Source: EA-27 sp964396265 (GTDB lineage Archaea; Thermoplasmatota; Thermoplasmata; RBG-16-68-12; EA-27). From it: DNA of 64,000 nt. A model generated the notes under the pieces. That model did not search any database. It was given only the letters and a program-made list of their open reading frames with translations, and had not been told where the DNA came from. The stretch lies in contig CAYNEM010000004.1 in assembly GCA_964396265.1 (NCBI GenBank), positions 62,001-126,000 of the forward strand, written 5' to 3'. Numbering within the stretch: the first letter of the stretch is position 1; each line of letters starts with the position of its first letter. The position numbers and the translations under genes were made by a program. Shown in pieces: positions 50,575 to 58,853 of the stretch.

Positions 50575-51207
50575 CTAGCCCACGACGCCCTTCTCGTTGA
50601 ACTTCAGGATTGTGACGAACCCGCCAGCGTTCTGATGGCGCATGTCCCACCCGGCTTCCCGGTCCTTCAGCGACCAGTCGACGGCGGTGACGTCCGCCTT
50701 CTTCCAGTTGATCCCGCCCGGCAGGACGATCTGCCCCTCGAACGGCTCGCCGGTCACGGGGTTCTTGATGTGCGAGCTTCGAACTTCTCCGATCCCCTCG
50801 ACGGCGAACGCGCTGTCGTGCCCTGAGAACTTCCATGTGATCTTCGCGCTCTTTGGCGGGTGGACCCTGGACCACGTCCTAGGAAAGATCTCCCACACGG
50901 CGCCTCCGTGCTGCCCCGACCAGATCGCCTCAAGAGCCTTCCGCTGCGCCCCCGTCGCGCTCGGGTCGATGTAGAGCCGCCCGGCCCCGTCCCCCTCGTG
51001 GATCGCCTTGGGCCACCACATACCCTGGGCGAACTTCACGCCGGCGAGCTTCGTGTTCCCGAACGAGCCCTTCGTCACGCGGTAGCCGTTGAACGCCTCG
51101 CAACTGCCATGGCTCGGCCGCCCATTGAAAGTGCACGGGCAGCCATAATCGCAGTTGCAACTCTGAACGTATTCCATCTCAAGATTCCACTTCGTCTTTG
51201 CGGCCAT
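50575..51207 (-). CDS. DUF1326 protein
   Basis: A 210-residue soluble protein. The N-terminus carries the family's Cys cluster CNCDYGCPCTF, followed by a His and Cys in RPSHGSCEAF, an obvious metal-binding arrangement. The rest is beta-rich, with WSGQHGGAVWEIF and HQNAGGFVTILKFN. It is tail to tail with the DUF2182 membrane gene, 85 bases apart, a pairing known from other genomes. The protein likely binds a soft metal; no function has been demonstrated to my knowledge. Confidence 0.88.
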   Translation of the reverse strand: MAAKTKWNLEMEYVQSCNCDYGCPCTFNGRPSHGSCEAFNGYRVTKGSFGNTKLAGVKFAQGMWWPKAIHEGDGAGRLYIDPSATGAQRKALEAIWSGQHGGAVWEIFPRTWSRVHPPKSAKITWKFSGHDSAFAVEGIGEVRSSHIKNPVTGEPFEGQIVLPGGINWKKADVTAVDWSLKDREAGWDMRHQNAGGFVTILKFNEKGVVG

Positions 51208-51322
51208 GATAGTCCTCGGAGGGAAGACGGGAGGTCGGCTTGATAAGGATATTCCTTACGTGGGCCGGGGGCGCGAAGGAACCGTTATATAAGTCGCCGT
51301 CTCTCGAAGGAGTTCTGATTCG

Positions 51323-51832
51323 ATGACGCGCAAGCCCGCTCGCATGTTCCGCCAGCAGATGCGAGGGTCGTACACTCGCAAGGAGTACATGGGGGGCATC
51401 CCAGGCATCCGGATATCCCAGTTCGATATCGGCGACCTGCGCACGAAGTTCCCCGTGGCAGTTCACCTCGTAGCGACCGAGCCCTGTCTGATTCGGGACC
51501 AGGCGCTCGAGGCTGCTAGGATCAGCGGGAATCGACACATCGGGAAGATGGCCGGCAACGCGTACATGTTCAAAGTCCGGCTGTATCCCCATCAGGTGCT
51601 ACGGGAGCACAAGATCGCCGTGGGCGCGGGCGCCGACCGCATCTCGAGCGGGATGCGCGCCGCATATGGCTCTCCGGTGGGGAGGGCGGCGCGGGTCGAG
51701 CCCGGGACGAAGGTCCTCACGATCTGGACGACGCAGGCGAACGTGGAGCACGCGAAGGAAGCAATGCGGAAGAGCGGTTCGAAACTCCCCACGCCTTGGC
51801 GGCTCGTGATCGAGAAGCGGAAGGCGAAGTAA
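51323..51832 (+). CDS. rpl10e: Large-subunit ribosomal protein L10e (uL16)
   Basis: A 169-residue protein matching archaeal L10e/uL16 along its whole length: MTRKPARMFRQQM, EYMGGIPGIRISQFDIG, RISGNRHIGKMAGNAYMFKV, HQVLREHKIAVGAGADRIS. It binds 23S rRNA near the peptidyl transferase centre and the tRNA acceptor. ATG start, TTATATAAG box at about 51285 a little upstream. It stands alone rather than in an r-protein operon, as is common for L10e. Confidence 0.97.
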   Translation: MTRKPARMFRQQMRGSYTRKEYMGGIPGIRISQFDIGDLRTKFPVAVHLVATEPCLIRDQALEAARISGNRHIGKMAGNAYMFKVRLYPHQVLREHKIAVGAGADRISSGMRAAYGSPVGRAARVEPGTKVLTIWTTQANVEHAKEAMRKSGSKLPTPWRLVIEKRKAK

Positions 51833-51837
51833 GCCGC

Positions 51838-52374
51838 TCAACGCGGACGGACGACGACGGTCCCCACGATTTCACATCCCAAGGCATCATAATCAGGTCT
51901 GACGGCCACCTCAAGTTGCTCTGCCAAGATGTGCCCGGGGAGCAAAGGATCCCGACCTAGGATGCGACGCGCGCGTGCCTCAAGAACCGTGGCAGCGATA
52001 ACGCGGATCTCTTCGAGCGATTTGTTGAGCAGGTTTCTTGCTGCACGCCGAAGCGCCTGAGGTTCACGAGAGAGTTTGGCGGTCGTGAGGACCTTCCACG
52101 CAGCCTGGCCATCGTCGTCGATGTCGACCTCGACCACGAACGGTTCGAGAGGGAGGAAGGCGAACGTCTCTATGATGGGGGTGATGAACCTGCCGCCGCC
52201 AACGAAGACGCGAAATCCATCGTCGTCCTTACTGGGCCGACTCTTCCTTCCATACACCACGAGCGCCATGGTTGGGGGCACTCGCTTGTAGCGGGACGCG
52301 TAGATCGCGAATATGAGGACCTGGGAGAGTACTATCACAAGCGACAGGACGATTGGCGTCCCCCCGTCGGCCAT
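51838..52374 (-). CDS. Short flotillin/SPFH-like membrane protein
   Basis: A 178-residue protein with one N-terminal helix (about 7-26) followed by YKRVPPTMALVVYGRKSR, the typical start of a flotillin SPFH domain, then GGGRFITPIIETFAFLPLEPF. Family members are usually 300-500 residues with a long coiled-coil tail; here the protein ends soon after the SPFH region (GCEIVGTVVVRP). So it is a membrane-anchored SPFH domain without the oligomerisation tail. Such proteins organise membrane patches. The stop is 5 bases from the L10e stop, tail to tail. Confidence 0.78.
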   Translation of the reverse strand: MADGGTPIVLSLVIVLSQVLIFAIYASRYKRVPPTMALVVYGRKSRPSKDDDGFRVFVGGGRFITPIIETFAFLPLEPFVVEVDIDDDGQAAWKVLTTAKLSREPQALRRAARNLLNKSLEEIRVIAATVLEARARRILGRDPLLPGHILAEQLEVAVRPDYDALGCEIVGTVVVRPR

Positions 52375-52459
52375 CCTCTTCTCCGCCCCGAAGAGTAGGG
52401 GCGCCTAGTAAGCCTTCCCCTCGAAAGCGTCATATGCGGCAAGCGGGTAATAGCTGAGG

Positions 52460-53431
52460 ATGTCGGAGATGGAGCGCCTCGTCGAGATCATCCGTCGGCG
52501 CGAGGCGAAGACGGTCGGCCTGCAATTCCCCGTGGGCCTTCGGCCGAGGGCGGTCGAATTGGCGGCGGACCTGGAAAAGCGAGCCGGCGTGACATGCCTC
52601 ATCTCCGCAGACCCGAGCTTCGGGGCGTGCGACGTCTCGAACATGCCCGTCGACCTCATTGTGCACCTCGCCCACGCGCCGATGCCTCATCTGCGCTACT
52701 CGAACGTGTTCTTCTACGACATGCCGACGCCCCTGCCGGAATCGTGGGCGTTCCTCGACGCCGCGCTCCCTCTGGTCACCAAGCGTGTGGGGCTCCTCAC
52801 GACGACCCAGCACCGCCAATGGATCCCGCACATCGTGACGTACCTGCAAGGGAAGGGACTCGAACCCGCCGTGAGCGAACCCGACCGTCGCGTCGCGTAC
52901 GCCGCGCAGCTCCTCGGCTGCGACTACTTCACCGCCACAAACCTGTCGGACCGCGTCGACTCGTATCTCTACGTCGGGACCGGGGACTTCCACCCGCTCG
53001 GCGTCGCGATCATCCTCGACAAGCCGGTCGTCATCGCCGACCCGAGCACCGGGGAGGCGAGGACCCTCGAGGAGGTGAAGGACCGGATCCTCCGTCAGCG
53101 GTGGGGCGCGATCGTGCGCGCCCAGGACGCGACGACGTTCGGGATCCTCGTCTCGAGCAAGGTCGGGCAGGACCGGAGCGGGCTGGCGGCGGAGTTGAAG
53201 GAGAAACTCGAGGCGAAGGGCCGCCAGGCGCACATCTTCCACATGGACCTCGTGGGACCGGAACTCCTTGAGGGATACAAGGTCGACGCATGGGTGTCCA
53301 CCGCGTGCCCGCGGATCGCGATCGAGGACTACCTCCGGTACAAGCAGCCGATCCTCACGCCGCAGGAACTCGAGATCGTGCTCGGCGAGCGGACGTGGGA
53401 GGACTACGTGTTCGACGAGATCCGGGCGTGA
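52460..53431 (+). CDS. dph2: Diphthamide biosynthesis protein Dph2
   Basis: A 323-residue 4Fe-4S enzyme that transfers the 3-amino-3-carboxypropyl group of S-adenosylmethionine to a His of elongation factor 2, the first step to diphthamide. The three cluster Cys are visible, one per domain: SFGACDVSN, LLGCDYFTA and STACPRIAIEDY. Length is that of the archaeal homodimeric enzyme. ATG start at 52460. It is followed 41 bases later by queC, which has its own promoter. Confidence 0.95.
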   Translation: MSEMERLVEIIRRREAKTVGLQFPVGLRPRAVELAADLEKRAGVTCLISADPSFGACDVSNMPVDLIVHLAHAPMPHLRYSNVFFYDMPTPLPESWAFLDAALPLVTKRVGLLTTTQHRQWIPHIVTYLQGKGLEPAVSEPDRRVAYAAQLLGCDYFTATNLSDRVDSYLYVGTGDFHPLGVAIILDKPVVIADPSTGEARTLEEVKDRILRQRWGAIVRAQDATTFGILVSSKVGQDRSGLAAELKEKLEAKGRQAHIFHMDLVGPELLEGYKVDAWVSTACPRIAIEDYLRYKQPILTPQELEIVLGERTWEDYVFDEIRA

Positions 53432-53439
53432 CGCTCACC

Positions 53440-53446
53440 CTTTAAG
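53440..53446 (+). promoter_or_regulatory. TATA-like box for queC
   Basis: CTTTAAG, 29 nt before the GTG at 53473. It favours the GTG over the TTG at 53458 and suggests a leaderless message. Confidence 0.55.
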
Positions 53447-53472
53447 CCGTCCCCGCGTTGGAGCCCGGGAAC

Positions 53473-54162
53473 GTGACGCGCGCGGTGGTCCTCCTCTCCG
53501 GCGGCCTCGACTCGAGCACGTGCCTTGCCGTCGCCCTCTCGAAGGGCCGCGAGGTCTGCGCGCTCACGGTCGACTACGGGCAGCGGCATCGCAAGGAGGT
53601 CGAAGCCGCCAAGCGGATTGCGAAACGCTTCGGCGTCAAGATTCACAAGATCCTCGACATCGACCTGACGCAGATCGGCGGTTCCGCCCTCACCGACCGG
53701 AAGACGGCGGTCCCTGAGAGACGTTCGATGAAGGAGATTGGGCGAGGCATCCCATCGACGTACGTCCCGGCTCGGAACACGATCCTTCTTGGCCTCGCGC
53801 TGGCGTACGCGGAGACGATTGACGCAGACGAGATCTACATCGCCGCCAACGCCCTCGACAGCTCGGGCTACCCGGACTGCCGCCCGGAGTTCTATGACGC
53901 GTTTCGCGAGGTCGCCCGGCTCGGCACGAAGCGCGGCGTCGAAGGCCGCCCGATTCACATCCACACGCCCCTGATCCGGATGACGAAGGCGGACATCGTA
54001 CGCACGGGCGCGCGCCTCGGAGTGCCGTTCGAGCTCACCTGGTCGTGCTACCTTGGCGGTGCGAAGGCGTGCGGGACATGCGACTCGTGCAAGCTCCGGT
54101 TGAAGGGGTTCCGCGCGGCGGCGCGGAAGGACCCGCTTGTCTACGCGTCTCCAAAGGCCTAA
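53473..54162 (+). CDS. queC: 7-cyano-7-deazaguanine synthase QueC
   Basis: A 229-residue PP-loop enzyme that converts 7-carboxy-7-deazaguanine to preQ0 with ammonia and ATP. Motifs: LLSGGLDSSTCL, TVDYGQRHRKE, YVPARNTILL, and the zinc site WSCYLGGAKACGTCDSC. All canonical residues are present, so this is the functional QueC of the archaeosine route, in contrast to the divergent copy at 18 kb. It is followed by queE, with an ATG 26 bases after the stop. Confidence 0.96.
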   Translation: MTRAVVLLSGGLDSSTCLAVALSKGREVCALTVDYGQRHRKEVEAAKRIAKRFGVKIHKILDIDLTQIGGSALTDRKTAVPERRSMKEIGRGIPSTYVPARNTILLGLALAYAETIDADEIYIAANALDSSGYPDCRPEFYDAFREVARLGTKRGVEGRPIHIHTPLIRMTKADIVRTGARLGVPFELTWSCYLGGAKACGTCDSCKLRLKGFRAAARKDPLVYASPKA

Positions 54163-54187
54163 GGCGCGGGTCGCACTGGCTGCGTCG

Positions 54188-54910
54188 ATGGCGGAGCCTG
54201 TGCCACCCGAGGGTCGACTCCTCGTCTCGGAGATCTACAAGACGATCCAAGGTGAGAGCTCCCTCGTCGGGTACCCGACGGTCTTCGTGCGCCTGTACTC
54301 GTGCAATCTCCGGTGCGTGTGGTGCGACTCGATGCACGCCGTCGAGGGCGGGCGGTACGAGGAGACGTCGGTCGCGGACACCGTCCGCCGCGTTGGCGAG
54401 TTGGCGGGGGCGGGAATCGATCACGTCTGCTGGACGGGCGGTGAGCCCCTCCTCCAGTGGCGGTCGATGGCGCAGGCAATCGAACGACTACCGCCAAAAC
54501 TCGTACATTCCGTCGAGACGGACGGGGAGGTCCCGATCGAGCCGCTCAGCGACGCGCTGCCGAGGAGGCGCGAGGGCGGGCACGTCCGGTTCATCATGGA
54601 CGTCAAGTGCCCCGGCTCCGGCATGAAGGCGAAGCTCGCCTTCGAGAACCTCAAGCTCCTGCGTCCCGAGGACGAGGTGAAATTCGTCATTGCCGACCGC
54701 GCCGATTACGAATTCGCGCGCGAGGTCGCCCGAAGTCATGCGATTCCGGCCGGGACGGTGCTGTTCTCTCCCGTGGTCCCCGCGCACAGGGCCAGCCAGG
54801 GTCTCGATGCCGCCACTCTGGCGGCATGGATCTTGGAGGACTCCCTTCCCGTGCGACTCCAGATCCAGGTCCACAAGGTCATCTGGCCAGGCGTGGATCG
54901 CGGCACGTGA
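54188..54910 (+). CDS. queE: 7-carboxy-7-deazaguanine synthase QueE
   Basis: A 240-residue radical SAM enzyme that rearranges 6-carboxy-tetrahydropterin to 7-carboxy-7-deazaguanine. The cluster motif is CNLRCVWCD (Cx3Cx2C), preceded by YKTIQGESSLVGYP, and WTGGEPLLQW binds SAM. It acts between QueD (9.2 kb) and QueC (gene just upstream). I start at the ATG of MAEPVPPEGR, 17 codons inside the longer frame, since homology begins after it and the upstream part overlaps queC. Confidence 0.95.
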   Translation: MAEPVPPEGRLLVSEIYKTIQGESSLVGYPTVFVRLYSCNLRCVWCDSMHAVEGGRYEETSVADTVRRVGELAGAGIDHVCWTGGEPLLQWRSMAQAIERLPPKLVHSVETDGEVPIEPLSDALPRRREGGHVRFIMDVKCPGSGMKAKLAFENLKLLRPEDEVKFVIADRADYEFAREVARSHAIPAGTVLFSPVVPAHRASQGLDAATLAAWILEDSLPVRLQIQVHKVIWPGVDRGT

Positions 54911-54946
54911 CCGAACGTTCATCTACCGCCGCCCGCTCCGCGCCCC

Positions 54947-55354
54947 GTGAAGCGGTTCGAGGAGCTGGAGCACACCGCGGACTGCGGGATCCGCGCGTAC
55001 GGCTCGACCCTCTCCGAGCTGTTCTCGAACGCCGCCGCGGGCATGTTCAGCCTCATCACGGACCTCGATGCGGTGAAACCCGTCGGGGAGTACGAGGTGC
55101 GCGTCCGGTCCAAGGACACGGAGGCCCTCCTGTTCGACTTCCTCTCGGAACTCCTCTTCGTCCACGAGACGCAGAAGCTCCTCCTCTCCGAGTTCGAGGT
55201 GCGGATGGCGGACCTCTCGGTCGACGCGCGCGCCCGGGGGGAGAAGATCGAGAGGGGACGCCACCCGCTCCATCTGAACATCAAGGCGGTCACGTACCAC
55301 GGTATGATCGTCGATGAGGAGGGCGGGGTCGTCCAGGTCATCTTCGACATCTGA
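54947..55354 (+). CDS. Archease
   Basis: A 135-residue protein of the archease family, which activates the tRNA ligase RtcB by promoting its guanylylation. Family features: FEELEHTADCGIRAYG with the metal Asp, ELFSNAAAGMFSLI, and a C-terminal VTYHGMIV. GTG start. RtcB itself is not in this window. It is followed after 8 bases by a HAD hydrolase gene and may be co-transcribed with it. Confidence 0.95.
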   Translation: MKRFEELEHTADCGIRAYGSTLSELFSNAAAGMFSLITDLDAVKPVGEYEVRVRSKDTEALLFDFLSELLFVHETQKLLLSEFEVRMADLSVDARARGEKIERGRHPLHLNIKAVTYHGMIVDEEGGVVQVIFDI

Positions 55355-55362
55355 GGGATCCG

Positions 55363-56097
55363 ATGATACGTGGAGTGACCGTGGACTGGTGGCACACGAT
55401 GGTCGAGCCACACGGGGAGGACTGGGAGCAGGTCGCGAAGCGCATGCGCTGCGAGGCGATCCAACGCGTCCTGCTCGAGCACGGGGTGACCTGCACGTAC
55501 GAGCGGATCGACCTCGCGTACGACCTGTGGACCGATCACCTGAAGCGCTCATGGAAGAAGAACGTGGACTGGTCGGCGGAGCGGCAGGTGTCCGACCTGC
55601 TGGAGACCGCCGGATACGACGGCGCGGCCGACCCGTCGCTGCTCGACGACATGCGGGCCCCCATCGGCGCGCCGCTGATCCAACACCCGCCCCGGTTGCA
55701 CGAGGGCGTCGCTGAGACGCTGCGCGCGCTGAAGGAACAGGGGCTCAAGCTCGCCATCATCTCGAACACAGGGCGCACGTGGGGCTACTTCCTTCGCCAG
55801 GTGCAAGACCGGCTCGGCCTGTCGGAGTTCTTCGATCATCGGACGTTCTCGGACGAGGCGCGCACGCGGAAGCCGTCGCGTTCGATCTTCGAACGGACGC
55901 TCCAGGCATTGAACCTCGGGCCCCAGGAGGTCGTCCACATGGGCGACGACCTCGACGCGGACGTCGCGGGTGCGAAGGGTGCTGGTATGCGCGCGGTCTG
56001 GTACGACCCGGGCCGCCGGGCGGAGGCGTCGGCAGAGAAGGCGGATGCGGTGATCCATGCCTGGTCCGAGCTGCCCGACGTCATCCGGAGGTGGTGA
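55363..56097 (+). CDS. HAD-superfamily hydrolase, variant motif I
   Basis: A 244-residue HAD phosphatase-like protein. Motif I reads VTVDWWHTM: the nucleophile Asp is kept but the second Asp (general acid) is replaced by Trp. Motif II is IISNTG, motif III the Lys in RKPSRSIF, motif IV GDDLDADV. Loss of the second Asp usually lowers phosphatase activity, though DWW/DWF variants form their own archaeal-bacterial group. Substrate unknown. The stop overlaps the GTG of the decarboxylase gene (GTGA), so it may act with that isoprenoid enzyme. Confidence 0.88.
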   Translation: MIRGVTVDWWHTMVEPHGEDWEQVAKRMRCEAIQRVLLEHGVTCTYERIDLAYDLWTDHLKRSWKKNVDWSAERQVSDLLETAGYDGAADPSLLDDMRAPIGAPLIQHPPRLHEGVAETLRALKEQGLKLAIISNTGRTWGYFLRQVQDRLGLSEFFDHRTFSDEARTRKPSRSIFERTLQALNLGPQEVVHMGDDLDADVAGAKGAGMRAVWYDPGRRAEASAEKADAVIHAWSELPDVIRRW

Positions 56098-57056
56098 CCG
56101 CGAAGGCGACGGCGACCGCCCATCCGATTCAGGGCCTCATCAAGTACCACGGCCTCGTCGACGACCGGCTGCGCCTCCCGTTCCACGACTCCATCTCCGT
56201 GTGCACGGCCCCGCTCACGACGAAGACGACGATCGAGTTCGGCGACTTCCCCGAGGACACCGCCACGATCAACGGTCGCCCGATCAATGGGCGAGAGCTC
56301 GAGCGCGTCTTGGCGGTGGTCGACGTCGTCCGCATCCGGGCGAAGCTGCGCGCCGACTTCCGCATGGCCTCCGTGAACGACTTCCCCTCGAATGTCGGCC
56401 TCGGGGCGAGCGCCTCGGGGTTCGCCGCCCTTGCGTGGGCGGCCTGCGCCGCCGCGGGCCTTCCCCTGACCGTCAAGGACGTCTCCCGCATCGCCCGACG
56501 GGGCGCGGGTTCCGCCGCGCGTTCAGTTGCCGGCGGCTACGCGCGCTGGCAGACCGGCACCTCGGACGAGGACTCCTTCGCCTACCAGCTCCGCGAGGAC
56601 CTCCCCATGGGCATCGTCATCGCCCTCGTCCCGGCGTACAAGACCACGGACTCCGCGCATCGGGAGGCGCCGTCGTCGCCGTTCTTCCAGGCGCGGCTCG
56701 CGGAGATGCCGAAGATGCTCGCGGAGATGGAGCTCGCGATTCGCGGGGGCGACCTGGGGAAGGTCATGATGCTCGCGGAGAGGGACACGATGATGCTCCA
56801 CGGGATCACGATGACGGGGACCAGCGAGATGCTGCTCTGGCGGCCGGAGACGGTGAAGGTCATCCTGGCGGTGAAGCGGATGCGAGAGGAGGGCATCCCC
56901 GCCTTCTTCTCAATCGACACCGGGGCGACCGTCTACGTGAACACGCTCCTGGAGAAGGTCGATGAGGTGGAGTCCCAGATCCGCGGGCTGGGGATCGAGA
57001 CGCTCCGGTGCGGGGTTGGCGGCGGCGCCCGGACCGCCGAGGGCCACCTGTTCTGA
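56094..57056 (+). CDS. Mevalonate-phosphate decarboxylase family enzyme (MVD/MBD type)
   Basis: A 320-residue GHMP-fold protein. LIKYHGLVDD corresponds to VKYWGKRD with the Lys, NVGLGASASGFAALAW is the glycine/serine loop, RRGAGSAARSVAGGYA the substrate loop, and FFSIDTGATVYVN keeps the catalytic Asp of decarboxylases, which mevalonate-3-kinase paralogs lack. So it decarboxylates a phosphorylated mevalonate. Because the genome has isopentenyl phosphate kinase, the substrate is probably 5-phosphomevalonate or 3,5-bisphosphomevalonate (as in Thermoplasma), not 5-diphosphomevalonate; this is inference. GTG start overlaps the HAD stop. Confidence 0.87.
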   Translation: MTAKATATAHPIQGLIKYHGLVDDRLRLPFHDSISVCTAPLTTKTTIEFGDFPEDTATINGRPINGRELERVLAVVDVVRIRAKLRADFRMASVNDFPSNVGLGASASGFAALAWAACAAAGLPLTVKDVSRIARRGAGSAARSVAGGYARWQTGTSDEDSFAYQLREDLPMGIVIALVPAYKTTDSAHREAPSSPFFQARLAEMPKMLAEMELAIRGGDLGKVMMLAERDTMMLHGITMTGTSEMLLWRPETVKVILAVKRMREEGIPAFFSIDTGATVYVNTLLEKVDEVESQIRGLGIETLRCGVGGGARTAEGHLF

Positions 57057-57058
57057 GG

Positions 57059-57068
57059 AAAAAGTAAA
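57059..57068 (+). promoter_or_regulatory. TATA-like box for adenylate kinase
   Basis: AAAAAGTAAA directly after the decarboxylase stop, about 28 nt before the GTG at 57094. The intervening ATG at 57083 closes after four codons, so the GTG is the start. Confidence 0.5.
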
Positions 57069-57093
57069 GACCCATCTCTCCCATGCCGGCGCC

Positions 57094-57738
57094 GTGAAGT
57101 TGGTTCTGCTCGGCCCCCCGGGGGCGGGCAAGGGCACGCAGGCCGTGCGCCTCGGGGAGGAATTCGGCGTTCCGCACGTGTCGACCGGTGACATCCTCCG
57201 CCGCCACGTCGGGGACAAGTCGGAACTCGGGAAGAAGGCGGAGAAGTACATCCGCGCGGGGAAGCTCGTCCCGGACGGCCTCGTCATCGAGATGGTCCGG
57301 AAGCGGCTGAAGCAGAAGGACGCGACGAAGGGGTTCATCCTGGACGGATTCCCTCGGACGCGGAACCAGGCGGAGGCTCTCGACACGATGACGGAGCTCG
57401 ATGTCGCCCTCTTGCTCTTCCTGGACCCCGAGGACCTGATCAAGCGGTCCACGGGGAGGCGCGTGTGCGCGGACTGCGAGTCCGTCTACCACCTCCTCAT
57501 GAACGCGCCCAAGAAGCCGGGGTTCTGCGACCGCTGCGGGGGTAAGCTCATCGTGCGGGACGATGACCGGGAGGAGACGGTCCGCAGGCGGATCGAGGTG
57601 TACGAGGATCAGACGCACCCGCTCGTCCAGCACTACAAGAAACGGGGGATCCTCGTGCAGGTGTACGGTAGCGGGCTCATCCATGAGGTCGAGGATCGGA
57701 TCAAGGACTCGCTATCCGGTCTGAGAGGACGAGGCTAA
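57094..57738 (+). CDS. adk: Adenylate kinase with zinc-binding lid
   Basis: A 214-residue nucleoside monophosphate kinase (AMP + ATP to 2 ADP). P-loop GPPGAGKGTQ, STGDILRRHV, LDGFPRTRNQAEAL and a long lid with four Cys (VCADCESVYH and FCDRCGGK) that bind zinc. This is the bacterial-type long Adk found in some Euryarchaeota, not the archaeal trimeric type. Own promoter upstream suggests independent expression. Confidence 0.95.
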   Translation: MKLVLLGPPGAGKGTQAVRLGEEFGVPHVSTGDILRRHVGDKSELGKKAEKYIRAGKLVPDGLVIEMVRKRLKQKDATKGFILDGFPRTRNQAEALDTMTELDVALLLFLDPEDLIKRSTGRRVCADCESVYHLLMNAPKKPGFCDRCGGKLIVRDDDREETVRRRIEVYEDQTHPLVQHYKKRGILVQVYGSGLIHEVEDRIKDSLSGLRGRG

Positions 57739-57775
57739 GGGTTATCCGGCGCCCGAGGATGTATCAGCAGGCCGC

Positions 57776-58084
57776 ATGGGCGTGGACGACCTCGACTGGA
57801 AAGTCTTGAGCCTGACCGCAAAGCGCGGGCTGATCGGGGCGACCCGGGAGGACCTCTTTCGCGAGATCCGGGGCATGCGGTACGAGGATCTCGAGGCCGC
57901 GGTCGGCCGCCTCGAGGCGGAGGGGCATCTTCAGGTCGAATGGACCGGCCCGAACAGGTTCATCTTGACAGTCTCGGAGTCCGGGAGCAAGCTCGCCGCA
58001 AATGAGTACGAGAAGCGCCTCAAGGCCTACCAGGACCGGATCGACGCGCAGAGGAAGGCGGTTGGCGGCGTGGAGAAGATCTGA
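57776..58084 (+). CDS. Small winged-helix protein
   Basis: A 102-residue protein with one winged-helix domain: DDLDWKVLSLTAKRGLIG, TREDLFREIRGMRYEDLEAA, VGRLEAEGHLQVEW and a wing, then a helical basic C-terminus (NEYEKRLKAYQDRIDAQRKA) that could dimerise as a coiled coil. It resembles the 87-residue protein at 38.2 kb. It may be a transcriptional regulator; targets unknown. A GGTTATC box lies just upstream. Confidence 0.7.
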   Translation: MGVDDLDWKVLSLTAKRGLIGATREDLFREIRGMRYEDLEAAVGRLEAEGHLQVEWTGPNRFILTVSESGSKLAANEYEKRLKAYQDRIDAQRKAVGGVEKI

Positions 58085-58113
58085 GCGCGCGGCCCGCGAG
58101 CCGGAGCCGAACG

Positions 58114-58122
58114 CTTAAATAC
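58114..58122 (+). promoter_or_regulatory. TATA-like box for proteasome beta
   Basis: CTTAAATAC, a strong archaeal TATA element preceded by a GAAC-type stretch, about 65 nt before the ATG at 58182, leaving a leader of about 38 nt. Confidence 0.6.
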
Positions 58123-58181
58123 GACCGCCCGGTATGCCCCGACGTCGGGTTTTTCCCGCGTTTTCGAGGAGGCGTATAGCT

Positions 58182-58817
58182 ATGGAACTCCATGAAGTCG
58201 AGACCGGAACTACAACCTTGGGTCTGTCCTGCAAGGACGGCGTCGTGTTGGCGGCGGACCGCCGCGCGACCGCCGGAACCATGATCGCGCACAAGCGGAC
58301 CAAGAAGGTGTACCGGATTGACGACAACATCGGCCTGACGACAGCCGGGCTCGTTGGGGACCTCCAGATCCTTGCCCGCTACATCACCGCTGAGGCGGAG
58401 CTGTACCGCCTGAAGCGGAGCCTGCCCATGTCCGTGGAGGCCGCGGCCACCCTGACCGCGAACATCCTCTCCGGCCGGCGGTACTTCCCATACTGGGTCC
58501 AGCTCGTGATCGGCGGGGTGGACCCGCGGGGGAGCCACGTATTCTCCCTGGACATGGCCGGCGGGAGCCTTGAGGACAAATACGTGAGCACGGGGTCGGG
58601 CAGCCCCTACGTCTACGGCGTGCTCGAGGACCACTGGACGGACGATATCGACGTGCGCGGGGGCACGGACCTCGCAATCCGAGCGGTCAACGTCGCGATG
58701 CGACGCGACGCCGCCTCGGGCGAGGGGATCGATGTTGCGGTCATTACCCGCCAGGCCTTCCGGGAACTCGAGGAGGCCGACATCCAGCAGCGCAAGGCGG
58801 CCATGAAGCTCCCCTGA
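58182..58817 (+). CDS. psmB: Proteasome beta subunit
   Basis: A 211-residue 20S proteasome beta subunit. A nine-residue propeptide (MELHEVETG) precedes the catalytic Thr (mature residue 1, in GTTTLGLS). Mature Asp17 (VLAADRR) and Lys33 (HKRTKK) are in place. The ATG of MELHEV is the start; the frame continues 16 codons upstream but falls before the usual start. It forms the catalytic rings of the 20S core with alpha subunits encoded elsewhere. Confidence 0.96.
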   Translation: MELHEVETGTTTLGLSCKDGVVLAADRRATAGTMIAHKRTKKVYRIDDNIGLTTAGLVGDLQILARYITAEAELYRLKRSLPMSVEAAATLTANILSGRRYFPYWVQLVIGGVDPRGSHVFSLDMAGGSLEDKYVSTGSGSPYVYGVLEDHWTDDIDVRGGTDLAIRAVNVAMRRDAASGEGIDVAVITRQAFRELEEADIQQRKAAMKLP

Positions 58818-58853
58818 TTCACGTAACGTTCGCCCACCAGACAAGGGATTGGA

